Below are positions 18,701-27,579 of a stretch of 64,000 nucleotides of DNA, piece by piece. The stretch covers positions 29,275-93,274 of the IMG/VR virus record IMGVR_UViG_3300025141_000046. One strand, written 5' to 3'. The notes beneath the pieces are model-generated. The model was not told where the DNA came from and made no database searches. It saw nothing but the letters and a program-made list of their open reading frames with translations. The first letter of the stretch is position 1, and each line of letters begins with the position of its first letter. The stretch is from a virus. The translations under genes and the position numbers were made by a program.

Positions 18701-19882
18701 TAAATTTGCTAAAAATGCACCTATTGTTTCATTACCCCATCTATTCTCAGACATACCTGATATCATTCCATCGAAATTTCCGCTACTTAGCTCACTTGTG
18801 CTGCTAGCAGTAAGTCCCATTGTAGATGATATTCCGTCAGTTCCGGAATATGAACTGAACGACGCAATATCTTTTAAAAGAAGCAAAGAGGGCGTAGCAG
18901 ATTTTATAATATTATATCCTGGCAAAACACCCTTGACATAGCTTCCGCTGTCAGTGCCGTACCCTGGCGAAAATTTTAATCCACAAATAGACCCAGCTAT
19001 GACGTTAAACATTGCAAGCATGTGAAGTGATCCACTAGATCCGCGAAATTTCGATCGTGATGAAATACTTGTGTGTAGACCGAGAACATCTGTTAGGAAA
19101 TCAACAAAATTCATTGAAACTGTATACGGAACTTGACCTACGTTTGCGTCTACTGAGAGATCAAGTGCTGGAAAATTGGCCAATGCTGCAGTGAAGGCTG
19201 GTCGTATAGATGCGTCTACTGTCTGTTCCACGACGAAGGTGCCGTCTTCAGTGGAGTAGCGGTCCGCTCCATTAAAAATAATATGTGAAGAATTTAAATC
19301 TTGAGAGTCAATAAAGCTAGAAATTGAAAAATAAATAGTTGACAAATAATTCAAAATACTAGAAGCTTGCTCCATATTATCTGTATATTTGCTAATAATT
19401 TGATTAGCAAACTCTATATCCTCTGAAGACATGCTGTCACTTACAATATACTGACCGTTTTCGCTAGATATTCCGAGCATTAATTTAAAATAAGAATCTG
19501 CATCACTGTATCTCATTTGCTTAAGCTGGCACTGGTAGTCATATAGCTCACCGGACGGCGTTATAATATATTCTGCGCCGCTGCCATCGTCAGACCCACG
19601 CTCAAGCGGTGCAATATAATTGAACATTCCTATAATCTCAGGTCGCTGTGTTGAAAATCCCCTACTGTTTAAAAGAGACTCAAGGTCAGAATTGAGATAG
19701 AAAGAATCAGAAGTGCTTGATTGAAAAGCTACAGTTCCGCCACGAGATTGTACAAGACCTGATTCTTCTATAGGTGACGGATATAAAACTTTATCAGCTG
19801 TAGACTGTGCTGGAACTTTTGTATCTAGCTGGTCAGAATGGCTAGCATCTGGCAAAATACTAATTTTAACTGTTGGATCCAT
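15767..19882 (-). CDS. Very large predicted structural protein of unknown family (1371 aa)
   Basis: At 4.1 kb this is one of the two longest genes here. I recognise no domain. The composition is rich in S, D, Y and A, with stretches of helix and no signal peptide or clear membrane segment. The centre has cysteine/histidine-containing parts (NQRSPCGFCDAVDIFHKAFP near residue 860) and the C-terminus is acidic (QDREDDPSVEQQQLD). It is not obviously a tape-measure protein, since long coiled coil or repeated helices are lacking. Its place amid structural genes, with an AGGGAAATA site before the ATG, suggests a virion or baseplate component. Function unknown. Confidence 0.8.
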   Translation of the reverse strand: MDPTVKISILPDASHSDQLDTKVPAQSTADKVLYPSPIEESGLVQSRGGTVAFQSSTSDSFYLNSDLESLLNSRGFSTQRPEIIGMFNYIAPLERGSDDGSGAEYIITPSGELYDYQCQLKQMRYSDADSYFKLMLGISSENGQYIVSDSMSSEDIEFANQIISKYTDNMEQASSILNYLSTIYFSISSFIDSQDLNSSHIIFNGADRYSTEDGTFVVEQTVDASIRPAFTAALANFPALDLSVDANVGQVPYTVSMNFVDFLTDVLGLHTSISSRSKFRGSSGSLHMLAMFNVIAGSICGLKFSPGYGTDSGSYVKGVLPGYNIIKSATPSLLLLKDIASFSSYSGTDGISSTMGLTASSTSELSSGNFDGMISGMSENRWGNETIGAFLANLCSFAALDTLQTLVFSKNSSLAGASTNVSDISTFIERSFGRSTSLDLSSILEKLPTSEDNLTRYILTPNRDFSSSDTRDVIESYTQTNAELADGVSSSRTGRSYYCDEIPTLEYDDAKDRIQSLIGSLSLAADNLKDYGSLLCGPTPGSDSYIDDSFYQYGYEKKSESLKIMPSTFYHYILKGLRDSTGQGLVWNQEYVSDIKNSYLFTFLVAAMASEDSTIAYYVGALNVAYCEYQDGKITQGTLKEAANVLEWKAIEKLQKDIIDSFDSGEASGAGHVVWYGDGAHPDGNIQHEEVWDQSSGGGSSSDYFYYPMGSSGIIPGDGTDNKFYERNTSGIDVASDTRDIVTLVDELGGVCHLWGGDSLNDAPKNILLTPYFATRRYHKDVANSLDSSFTDTWNTSSRGYDQKAKIMAALAVCKEYWHDMFRLSVYFQASAYRSQDSGGKIQNEFAASSVYILYAVNQRSPCGFCDAVDIFHKAFPYDIDLETLESSSGNHISETERFAVVDNYASSAETWLHGSYGAIEAWLSKFKSFKKNLLYAEQTGMAACLLAASGIDQLSNAAVNLLSAMSSSDMDSDSFDNALGPIRSDPDFQKASLLSITKDQLSLNRALYDSLSVPNREYGYVPATKAILVNQTKNLSGFLKLSKFLKRENSFASRRFLAPVGVPAGMIEALRNRMMDETGDTSYRDSNIIEITIWKRDLLNESAVYAPQRYVFDTSKFIITGRAEGTSWWTSYIDAAISAPDPQDFNEIMSKIVVRKYGPEGNNGTYVGNIISEGKYFSTDLGVDSRIMFENHVIDYYIKTFMKLTTGFDLNEDVFPFLEGNVLFDGPDPGNEIIYQTMVEKARTLFVDLDVESSLNYDRLKGEISRSIFMSGQKYRNRIIYPKIFERVFCILIDPDTFKLANKESELREFLESSRSDSVYGNGEYTQYYATISLKPEEYSDEYTQDREDDPSVEQQQLDSPLDISELVRL

Positions 19883-19885
19883 CTG

Positions 19886-22645
19886 CTATTTCCCTTGATT
19901 TGGAATCTTATAATCTATGTTCATAGGTTTATTCTCTAGTAAGGTTGATGATGTTATTGTTTTTTTAGATATGACATTTCCACCAACCATAACAATGGAC
20001 GCGAAATAACTTATTGTTCCAATAAATTCTTTATTAGTATAATCAATAAACACAATTTTGCCAGTTTGATCACAGTGACATGCGCCGCAGATGAAAGATT
20101 GACCATTTTTAACACATGTAATAATAATATAATCTATAAGATCTAGCGATGTCGGCTCAGAAGAAGTTACTTTGAATCTTAAGACAGGTGAGCCCTCATT
20201 AGATCTCGTAAGTGAAACCCTTGATGATGAAATTATATCATAAGATCCTAATGAAATATTCAAGTTCTTAAAGCTGAAATCTCCAGTATTATACTTTTCA
20301 AAATCATAATCTTGCGTTGCATTAACTGAATTTTCAATTTTTCCTGATGCTAACGCTTTTCCAGAAAAATATTTTTGAATTTTAAAATTATTAAATTGTT
20401 CAATTGATTCTGAAGATAAAGCTGATGGGCCTGCGGAAGGAGGAGAACGGGCGGCTAGTGTAGAGTAAATTGCAGAATTTTGTACCCTTTGAATGTATGT
20501 GGGTATTCTAATCTGGCTCAAGCTGTTAATAATATTACTATTATATGTTTGTGACATTTCAAAATAGTTTTTAATTTGTTCTGGGCTTGCAAGATAAGCA
20601 TTAACATAGTATCGATACTTGTTTCCAACTTGCGGTGGGGTAATAATTGATCCACCATCTACGAAGTCACCAGCTTGGTGGTAACCAAAGAAATCTACTT
20701 CTGAAGTTGTTATATTAACTCTTTTCACTCCAAATACGACCATATCTGAAAGTGATCCTCTAGTTGCAACAATTGTATCACTAAACAAGCTTGCCATCCC
20801 TGACGCCTGTAGTGTGTTATAGACAACGTCAGTATTTGTTTCAACAACAGTATAGCCAATTTTGAATCCAACTGCTATAGAGCCGTTTTTATCTCTTGAC
20901 CTATAAATCTCACCAATATTAACATCTATAGCATTCAAAGGATCAACCCTTACTATAGAAGATGACTGACGAGAAAATTGGTCAGCGCCATTTTTAAAAA
21001 ATAATCTTAACCTATAGTCTATGAGCTTTCCAGGATTTCCAATAGGGTCAACTGTATTGCCAACTCTTCCATTCCTAGCAACTTCTGATTTTTCACTATT
21101 TAAAACTACTACCTCTGGTTCACCGCCTATAGAAAATGATGTTTGATTCGTGTATAGCATAGGTGTATATTCAGTCTCACCCTTTATCTTTCTATAGACT
21201 GTGACGCCAGCAACATCATCAGAGTCAACAAAATATGAAATGAAAACAGCATTTTTTTGGTTAGAAGTGTAAATTCCAGAGTGAACATAGTTAAACATTT
21301 CACCGCATATGGAGTCTCCATTTATATTCATGATCTTTAAGCCTGCAACAGTTTTAGGTATAGATCTTATAATTACCATTTGAGACTTGCTCATATCAGT
21401 AATTTTACTCAGCCTGTAGCATTTTTGGTCTTTGATCTCTTTGAAACTAGTTATCTCTGATGTGGGCGAAAATTTTGAACTAGCAAGGCTGGTATCATCA
21501 CTTATTTTTCGCATAGAGAGATCGATTGATGATATTTTTTTATCAATGTTTCCAATTATACAGTTGACATATGAGTAATTACTATTCATAGATTTTCTTA
21601 AAATTGAAATATTTGGTAGTGACTCTGGAATATAATAGTTTTCTATATTTATAGTATGCGGAATTGAAAACTCAAACATTTCAGTAGTCAGACCAGACTC
21701 TGGGTCCTTTGCAGTCACAGAAAAATAAAAAGATTCTAAAGATGAGATTGTATCAGCAAATATCTTAAATACATGTCTAATAGTTTTAATCCTGCCAGAC
21801 TTTTTTTCCATAACGGCAACGCGGCCTGTAGAATTTCCAGGAAGTGAATTGATATCTGAAATATTTGACAGAGATAATGTTTCAAATTTGCTACGCATTG
21901 TATCTATATTTTTGTGTGGTATATTTTTCGGATAAAGATTTTCAATATTCTGTTTATACGCTGGAATTTTTGGAGACGGACTTGACAAGCTGCTTACAGA
22001 AAAGAATGCACTGGAGGGATCAGCGCCTAGTGATATTATTTCTCTATAAATGTCAAAAAATTCTCTATTTGACACATTGTCTGGGTTAAATGTAGAAGAG
22101 GTCTTTATAGCTAGTCTCTGAGAACCTTTATTTTTTCTTTTTTCGCTGGCGGGATCTACAAGTGAAATTTTCGCTTTTTTTCCAAAAAGTTCAATATCTG
22201 ATTTTTTATTAAAATTTCTGCTATTTGTACCTGCGTGTCTAATGTGCGAAATTAGATCTATTTTTCCTGCGCCCAGTGTTTTAGTTTTCTTGTCATATTT
22301 TAGTGCCTCATAAGATTCAGAAGTACCACCGTAGAGTGCAGCCATAACATCACTTGCAGCTCTGCTTTCTAACTCTACGAACATTCCCGCTCTTTTTTTA
22401 ACAGGTGACAGCAGTATTGAAAAATCAAGGTATTGAATATTAGACTCTATTAACTTTCTTAAGTCAATATTGAAAAATACCTCATACGTGATTGATTTTC
22501 TATCGGGTGCAGGTTCAGTTGTTTCAACGCCATTCCGAATGATAACTTTGTCAGACTTGATTTTTTCAATATTGACTATCCGGGAGCTTTGACCTGCATA
22601 TGCAGAAAGAATTCTAGTTTTTTTTGTGGGTACTAAGATTGCCAT
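19886..22645 (-). CDS. Large predicted structural protein (919 aa)
   Basis: A 919-residue, beta-rich protein that I cannot assign to a family. It begins MAILVPTKKTRILSAYAG. Several segments look like fibronectin-type strands (GVTVYRKIKGETEYTPMLY; LIDYRLRLFFKNGADQF), but no complete domain is certain. It starts one base after the stop of the 389-residue gene and ends 3 bp before the 1371-residue gene, so the three appear coupled. A tail or baseplate role is inferred from position and neighbours only. Confidence 0.78.
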   Translation of the reverse strand: MAILVPTKKTRILSAYAGQSSRIVNIEKIKSDKVIIRNGVETTEPAPDRKSITYEVFFNIDLRKLIESNIQYLDFSILLSPVKKRAGMFVELESRAASDVMAALYGGTSESYEALKYDKKTKTLGAGKIDLISHIRHAGTNSRNFNKKSDIELFGKKAKISLVDPASEKRKNKGSQRLAIKTSSTFNPDNVSNREFFDIYREIISLGADPSSAFFSVSSLSSPSPKIPAYKQNIENLYPKNIPHKNIDTMRSKFETLSLSNISDINSLPGNSTGRVAVMEKKSGRIKTIRHVFKIFADTISSLESFYFSVTAKDPESGLTTEMFEFSIPHTINIENYYIPESLPNISILRKSMNSNYSYVNCIIGNIDKKISSIDLSMRKISDDTSLASSKFSPTSEITSFKEIKDQKCYRLSKITDMSKSQMVIIRSIPKTVAGLKIMNINGDSICGEMFNYVHSGIYTSNQKNAVFISYFVDSDDVAGVTVYRKIKGETEYTPMLYTNQTSFSIGGEPEVVVLNSEKSEVARNGRVGNTVDPIGNPGKLIDYRLRLFFKNGADQFSRQSSSIVRVDPLNAIDVNIGEIYRSRDKNGSIAVGFKIGYTVVETNTDVVYNTLQASGMASLFSDTIVATRGSLSDMVVFGVKRVNITTSEVDFFGYHQAGDFVDGGSIITPPQVGNKYRYYVNAYLASPEQIKNYFEMSQTYNSNIINSLSQIRIPTYIQRVQNSAIYSTLAARSPPSAGPSALSSESIEQFNNFKIQKYFSGKALASGKIENSVNATQDYDFEKYNTGDFSFKNLNISLGSYDIISSSRVSLTRSNEGSPVLRFKVTSSEPTSLDLIDYIIITCVKNGQSFICGACHCDQTGKIVFIDYTNKEFIGTISYFASIVMVGGNVISKKTITSSTLLENKPMNIDYKIPNQGK

Positions 22646-22646
22646 T

Positions 22647-23816
22647 CTAATCCATTATTATAGTAAATAAGTTAACAAATGATGGTAAACCGATTGAATT
22701 TATAAATATTTTACCCACAAAAAACACATCTTTTTTAGGATGGGCAACAGAATCTGTGTCATTAAATGTTCCATAATTTATAACATCGAGCTTTGTTAGC
22801 TTTGAAGACATTGAATCCAATTCAAACATTTGCATTACAAGATTATTTGTATTAGAAGTTTTATTAAAAAAGACTGATACTCTCTCTCTCGGTAATTCAT
22901 CTGAAGATATGTTAACAATTGATGCATTTACATTTGATGATGCAAGACCAAGTGTGCCTAGAGAGTTGAGTTGAAGATACGGTGCTGGGAGAATAGACAC
23001 GGACGGTGATATGTCAAAATCAGAATCTGGATCACCTGAAACTGCAACTGAGCCTGATTGATCAGTGAATATATTCATGTGTCTTAATATTCTACTAAGC
23101 GTTAGAGGATTTGGCCTGTGATACCTCGTGTAATCACCAAACTTCTTTGTCCTCGGAGGATTTGAAGGCACTTGACTTTCTGATGTGCTTAAAGGCTCAG
23201 TAAGCGGTGGGAGATATTTGAAGTTTATTGCATCTGATAGTCTCATGTCAAAAAATAAAGGCTCTAGATAATCGACATTTGTCGTTGCTGAAGAAATTCC
23301 TTCAATGAATGGAAACTTATTATTCATTGTAAAGCTATATCCCGAAGGCTGTATTTCCATTTGGAGATTGTGAGCTTCGTTTGATTCACGAGTACCTAGA
23401 GAGTATAGATTTTTGAATCTATCTATGGAAGAAGTTATAATTCCCTCTGCGACACTAGCAAATCCTGTTGAGTTTCCTGAATTTGCATACGTCAGTGTAC
23501 CGCTAACAGATGTTCTTCCTGAAATCACACCGTCAGTATTGTAGAATTCACTTCCCTGTACGGGATATCCCAATAGTTTACCGCTATCATCAGATTCCAT
23601 AACAATTGAGTCATTAATACACTCTGTCGGGGATTCAAAGTAAAGCCTAACAGTTGCATCAGCTGATCCACTAGCTGCTGAAGCTTCATAGTATGTGTGC
23701 TTATCTGAGACACTTGCAAATACGGACCTCAAACCTCCGTTCGCTATCTGTCGCTTTCCCTCTTGAGTTATCACTGCATCGATAACTCTAACTTTAGAAT
23801 CTAATATACCAGACAC
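22647..23816 (-). CDS. Virion structural protein, LDAVLT-type N-terminus (389 aa)
   Basis: The N-terminus (SGILDSKVRVIDAVITQEG, then KRQIANGGLRSVFASVSD) has the same LD ... DAV.T..G+...A.G pattern as the 235-residue protein at 12964-13671, so the two share a module. The rest is serine-rich and beta-like, with no named domain. The start is GTG; the region before it carries GACGGGTGA as the only purine stretch, and a TATAATTAG box is 22 bp upstream. It leads the block of structural genes 23816-9196. Likely a tail or baseplate part. Confidence 0.8.
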   Translation of the reverse strand: MSGILDSKVRVIDAVITQEGKRQIANGGLRSVFASVSDKHTYYEASAASGSADATVRLYFESPTECINDSIVMESDDSGKLLGYPVQGSEFYNTDGVISGRTSVSGTLTYANSGNSTGFASVAEGIITSSIDRFKNLYSLGTRESNEAHNLQMEIQPSGYSFTMNNKFPFIEGISSATTNVDYLEPLFFDMRLSDAINFKYLPPLTEPLSTSESQVPSNPPRTKKFGDYTRYHRPNPLTLSRILRHMNIFTDQSGSVAVSGDPDSDFDISPSVSILPAPYLQLNSLGTLGLASSNVNASIVNISSDELPRERVSVFFNKTSNTNNLVMQMFELDSMSSKLTKLDVINYGTFNDTDSVAHPKKDVFFVGKIFINSIGLPSFVNLFTIIMD

Positions 23817-23830
23817 TTTTCACCCGTCAT

Positions 23831-23845
23831 GTTATCTAATTATAC
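23831..23845 (-). promoter_or_regulatory. Candidate promoter element GTATAATTAGATAAC
   Basis: On the minus strand GTATAATTAGATAAC lies just before the GTG start of the 389-residue structural gene. A close relative, GCATAATTAGTAAC, occurs at the same place before the gp25 gene (45455-45468). The shared ATAATTAG core in two intergenic gaps makes a regulatory role plausible; there is no obvious -35 box. Confidence 0.3.
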
Positions 23846-23877
23846 TATTTAAAAAATTATTTGAAAATATGAATTTT

Positions 23878-24573
23878 CTATTCAACTGATTTACTCTCTA
23901 TCTCTTTGATTAAATTTGATATTTCAATATCGCTAAGCTTTGTTTCACCCATCCTTTCTAAGAATGCAGATATAACTTTAAGTCTAATATGGGATAATCC
24001 AAAACTTTCCCCCCACACCCAGGGAAGAGATGCTTCCATCTTTGAAATTTTATCTTTTGTTATTTTAATTCTTTCACCTAGCTTTTTGATAATAATCGGT
24101 GAATCAATATCAACATCTATATTTAGATCTAGCGCGAGATCAATTAGGCTATCGTAAGATTTTCTCTCCATGATAGTAGCAGCTTCTTGAAATATTTTTG
24201 ATGATTCATTGTCATGATTTTCCTTTGTAATGTCTGGGTGGGTTCTTCTAGCTATTTTTCTATATAGCTTTTTTGCCCAATTTGGTGTGTGTTTTTCTGG
24301 AGTATTTTCTTCAATATTATTAGATATATTTTCCCCATTGGGTGGGGGAGTAAAATCTACTATTTTTTTTGTATTTTGCTGTATAGATTGTGACTTTTCA
24401 ATATCATTGGTATCCTGTAAAAGTTTATCAAGTATTATTTTTTTATCCCTTGCCCATTCATTCTCATATTCTGATAGGATTTCGGCCATGTCTACGAGTG
24501 TTGATCTATAGAAGCTAAGTTGAGATTTTAAATATCTGATTTTTCTTTTTTGATTTCTACTCTTTAATGACAT
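23878..24573 (-). CDS. J-domain (DnaJ-like) protein with coiled-coil N-terminus
   Basis: A 231-residue protein. Residues 1-60 are basic and then helical (KRKIRYLKSQLSFYRSTLVD), likely a coiled coil. Residues about 97-150 match a J-domain: WAKKLYRKIARRTHPDITKE with the essential HPD tripeptide at 112-114, then a helix III like FQEAATIMERKSYDSLID. J-domains stimulate Hsp70 (DnaK). The C-terminal part has more helix and ends acidic (NLIKEIESKSVE). No zinc-finger or CTD of full DnaJ is present. Its place between structural genes suggests recruitment of host DnaK to virion assembly; that is inference. Confidence 0.85.
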   Translation of the reverse strand: MSLKSRNQKRKIRYLKSQLSFYRSTLVDMAEILSEYENEWARDKKIILDKLLQDTNDIEKSQSIQQNTKKIVDFTPPPNGENISNNIEENTPEKHTPNWAKKLYRKIARRTHPDITKENHDNESSKIFQEAATIMERKSYDSLIDLALDLNIDVDIDSPIIIKKLGERIKITKDKISKMEASLPWVWGESFGLSHIRLKVISAFLERMGETKLSDIEISNLIKEIESKSVE

Positions 24574-24613
24574 TTCTTAAGCTGCCCCTGTAGAAATATT
24601 TAGGTAATTTATT

Positions 24614-25096
24614 CTATGCCTCCTTCTTTTTTCTCTTTGTTTTTTTATTTTTTTCTCTCGATTTGATTTCGACTTTCTCTTCTTGTTTGGCCTCTCTAAC
24701 TTTTAGCTTATTTTCCGGTCTAGATCCAATTTTTCTTTTTTTGCCCGGTTTTTCAGATTTGTCGCTGATTGACGCCGACTGTTTCTTCTCATTTTCACAT
24801 GAAGTATAGATATCAGCTGCTTTTTCGTAGGCAGTAATTGTTACAATAATATTAGACTCAACCTTGTCAAGATACTCAAATGATTTTCTAATAATATTTG
24901 GAAGCTTTGTAAGTGCGGCACCTAGAGATCTTGCAGGACTATCTGGGTGATCATTTGCCTCAGACCTTATTGCCTGATTTATTTCGCTAGTTATAAAATT
25001 AATATGGTGCTCTGAATCAAGCCTTGCAGTTCTTACTTTGTGAAGCTCAGATTTCATATCGTGTAAAATATCTTCTACTTTATGTAAAAAATCCAT
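24614..25096 (-). CDS. Small helical protein with lysine-rich tail (160 aa)
   Basis: Residues 1-110 are predicted helical (MDFLHKVEDILHDMKSELHK; LPNIIRKSFEYLDKVESNII). The last 45 residues are strongly basic (PGKKRKIGSRPENKLKVREA; EKNKKTKRKKKEA) and could bind DNA or RNA. The ATG at 25096 is chosen because AAGGAG lies 8 nt before it; a longer start at 25123 lacks this. It is the first gene after the strong terminator at 25140-25165, so it needs its own promoter or read-through. I do not recognise the family. Confidence 0.8.
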   Translation of the reverse strand: MDFLHKVEDILHDMKSELHKVRTARLDSEHHINFITSEINQAIRSEANDHPDSPARSLGAALTKLPNIIRKSFEYLDKVESNIIVTITAYEKAADIYTSCENEKKQSASISDKSEKPGKKRKIGSRPENKLKVREAKQEEKVEIKSREKNKKTKRKKKEA

Positions 25097-25130
25097 TATC
25101 ACACTCCTTTTTAAAAAAATCATAAAATTA

Positions 25131-25165
25131 TAAGAAAAAGGGACCCCGAAGTTAATCGGGGTCCC
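25131..25165 (-). terminator. Rho-independent terminator after repeat-rich structural gene
   Basis: A perfect 10-bp stem, GGGACCCCGA (25140-25149) with TCGGGGTCCC (25156-25165), and a 6-nt loop. On the minus strand it is followed by TTTTTCTTA. It sits 35 bp after the stop of the 792-residue gene. It is the only convincing intrinsic terminator in the window and ends the fibre/structural transcription unit that begins at higher coordinates. Confidence 0.9.
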
Positions 25166-25200
25166 AAAGAAATTTTATTTAAACTTCTTATGTGAATTTA

Positions 25201-27579
25201 TTACTGCTGGGCAGTTGTCTTGACAATTATAACATCATCAGGTACCAATTGGAAGGCGAACCTAAGAATGCCAGGATTTGCTGCAGACTGAACAATATAG
25301 TCACCATTTGAAGTCGAGGATCCGGAAGCCAGAAGCTGACCGTTAACAAAGACATCTGTATTTGCAACTGAAACCTCAACCAGGCTGATACCGTTCTCAT
25401 CGTAACCCGTTCTATCAACAAGTGCTGCATCATTCAGCGTGAAGTTTGCGTTTGCAGCAATTGATGACGTAATTACAGCGAGACCTTTAACACCACCACT
25501 AGCAGCGCCAGCGAGTGCATTAAGTGCTCCAACGATTGTGGTGTTATCACTAAACAGAGCCTTTCCGATGAATGTTGTAAACTCACCACCATCAGCTAGC
25601 CTTATTTCATCACCTTGCATGTTACGTGAATCTGCACAACCAAAAGTGATGGCAGAACCAGACATTCCTACACCGATTGATCCAGACAGTCCGACTGAAC
25701 CGAGTAATGATTGCAACTTAATTGCCTCTGTAGAATCTCCGCCTGTGTTAACAACGGAATACTTCTCCAGACCTGCGGTGGCTGAAGGTGCTATAACAAC
25801 TTCGACACCACCAACCTTACCAAGTGACACCCCTTTCTCATCTGGGACACTGATCTGGACACCACCGGCGACGGCGTTGAGCTTAATAGCATCGAGTCCA
25901 GTACCAGCAGTGTTGGTGAGAAGGAACTTCTCACTAGCAGGAGTACCATGAGGTGATAATACCATCTCAACGGCACCAGATTTACCAAGTGCAAGTGTTT
26001 GTCCATCAGCCAGGATAGCACCCATTGTCATTGAACCAGCGGTTGAGTCAAGTGAGACTGCACCGGCTGCATCAAGGTCGAATGAAGTACCAGCATCAAC
26101 ATCAATACCGCCAGCAACTGCAGAGAGCAAAAGAGCATCCGCTGCAGTACCCGCAGTGTTGATAAGCTGCCACTTCTCATTAGCAGGAGTGCCATGAGGT
26201 GAGAATGTCATTTCAACAGCTCCAGCTTTACCAACTTTTACTGTTTGTCCATCCGCTAGGATAGCACCCATTGTTATTGAAGCAGCACTTGAATCAAGTG
26301 CAACAGCACCAGCTGCATCAAGGTCGAAACCGAGAGCAACATCGACATCAATACCACCAGCAGAAGCACCTAGCTTAATAGCATCGGCACCTGTACCAGC
26401 AGCTGTGACTATGACAGATGAATCATTGCCACCAACCTGTGCGATGAGGAGGTCTTGTCCAGCACCACTAGAAGTAACAGTAAGGTTAGCAGAAGCACCT
26501 GCTGAATCGAGTGATACACCCACTGCATCAATAGTAACCGCACCAGAAGCGTCGAGATCGAACGTAGATGAGTTAACGTCAAAAGCAACATCATTTGCTG
26601 TACCAATATTGATACCGCCGCCGCCATCGAGCCATAGCGCTCCTGTGGAAACAGCAGAAAAATCGCCTGCGGCGTCGATGTCGACACCACCAGCAGAAGC
26701 TGTGATATCAATTGCATCAGTACCTGTACCAGCAGAGTCAAGCTGAAGCTTCTGAGCTCCACCGCCGGCAGCAGCAAGAACTAAGCTCTTGGCTGCAGCT
26801 GTAACAGTGAGGTTAGAATCGTCAGTTGCATCTAGTGATAGCGTAGAAGCATCCCATGAACCAGCAGCTGAATTAATATCAACGGCACCTGTCGTGGTAA
26901 TATCAACTTCTGCAGCGTTACCAAGAATCATGACGCCGTTGTGGCCATCAACGGTTGCAACACCTGCTGCTGCGTCTACAATGAGATTTCCAGCTGTTGT
27001 AGTTATGAGTGATGTTGCTCCGCCAGAGATATTGAAATCTGAAGTTGCATCCACGTCAAGCTTTGCAGTTGCGATCTCAACTTCCCCGTCAGCATCAAGG
27101 TCTAGCTGACCGTCTACAGATGAGAAGACCTTGATATTTGAATCTCTGAACTGAAGCTGTTGAGCGCCTGCGTGTCCAATACGAATATTGGCAGAACCAG
27201 TAAGCTGTAGAACGTTTTCACCGTCCTCGTCATACTCAATAGTAACATCCTGGTCATTACCGAACAGAATCTTTTTATCGTCAGCAATGTAGAAATCACC
27301 CCACTCAGCTGTGGCTGAACCGAGGTTTCGTGTACCCACACCGTCTGGAAGTAGATTCTGATAAAATGTACCAGCAGTAGCATTCGTGAAACCGCTTGCA
27401 CCAACTCCATTTTTACCGGATAGGCGACCAATTGCGCCGGCCATCTCGCCGAGAAGGCCTGCAAGATCTGTCTCTACAACTGCACCAGCATCCGCGGCTG
27501 CTGAAGTAGAACCAGAAAAAGCTACATCTACAAGTGATCCTGTCACCTGAGGTAGCGTAATTTGTGAAAAATGTGCCAT
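25201..27579 (-). CDS. Repeat-rich beta-structured virion protein (792 aa)
   Basis: A glycine-, alanine- and aspartate-rich protein built of short repeats of the type DLDAAGAV.LDS, GGIDVD and GADAI.L, which suggests a beta-solenoid fibre. Two adjacent 82-residue copies (DNA period 246 bp, 25849-26340) are nearly alike, each holding TMGAILADGQT and a SPHGTPA.EK segment, with weaker copies on both sides. The C-terminus (DVFVNGQLLASGSS ... DDVIIVKTTAQQ) is related to the end of the 709-residue protein at 27941. A strong AAAGGAG precedes the ATG, a 115-bp leader lies upstream and a strong terminator downstream, all consistent with high expression. Possibly a major fibre or capsid decoration; not proven. 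Confidence 0.85.
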   Translation of the reverse strand: MAHFSQITLPQVTGSLVDVAFSGSTSAAADAGAVVETDLAGLLGEMAGAIGRLSGKNGVGASGFTNATAGTFYQNLLPDGVGTRNLGSATAEWGDFYIADDKKILFGNDQDVTIEYDEDGENVLQLTGSANIRIGHAGAQQLQFRDSNIKVFSSVDGQLDLDADGEVEIATAKLDVDATSDFNISGGATSLITTTAGNLIVDAAAGVATVDGHNGVMILGNAAEVDITTTGAVDINSAAGSWDASTLSLDATDDSNLTVTAAAKSLVLAAAGGGAQKLQLDSAGTGTDAIDITASAGGVDIDAAGDFSAVSTGALWLDGGGGINIGTANDVAFDVNSSTFDLDASGAVTIDAVGVSLDSAGASANLTVTSSGAGQDLLIAQVGGNDSSVIVTAAGTGADAIKLGASAGGIDVDVALGFDLDAAGAVALDSSAASITMGAILADGQTVKVGKAGAVEMTFSPHGTPANEKWQLINTAGTAADALLLSAVAGGIDVDAGTSFDLDAAGAVSLDSTAGSMTMGAILADGQTLALGKSGAVEMVLSPHGTPASEKFLLTNTAGTGLDAIKLNAVAGGVQISVPDEKGVSLGKVGGVEVVIAPSATAGLEKYSVVNTGGDSTEAIKLQSLLGSVGLSGSIGVGMSGSAITFGCADSRNMQGDEIRLADGGEFTTFIGKALFSDNTTIVGALNALAGAASGGVKGLAVITSSIAANANFTLNDAALVDRTGYDENGISLVEVSVANTDVFVNGQLLASGSSTSNGDYIVQSAANPGILRFAFQLVPDDVIIVKTTAQQ
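25849..26340 (-). repeat. Two tandem 246-bp repeats (82 aa each) in structural gene
   Basis: Copy one spans 26340-26095 and copy two 26094-25849 on the minus strand. The period was read from the recurrence of GGIDVD-type codons at 26341, 26095 and 25849, and of the gcaggagt motif at 25937 and 26183. The third boundary (GGVQIS) starts a degenerate copy. The copies differ at scattered sites, so the duplication is not very recent. Confidence 0.8.

Noticed and set aside
18537-18941. Plus-strand frame of 134 codons inside the 1371-residue gene
   Set aside because: Antisense shadow; no supporting signal, and the minus-strand gene runs through without break.
15767-19882. Tape-measure protein call for the 1371-residue gene
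   Set aside because: Large size and position would allow it, but long coiled-coil or transmembrane segments typical of tape measures are not seen.
25439-27109. Plus-strand open frames opposite the 792-residue repeat-rich gene
   Set aside because: They mirror the repetitive codon usage of the real gene (A, S, P, T-rich) and show no RBS or domain.
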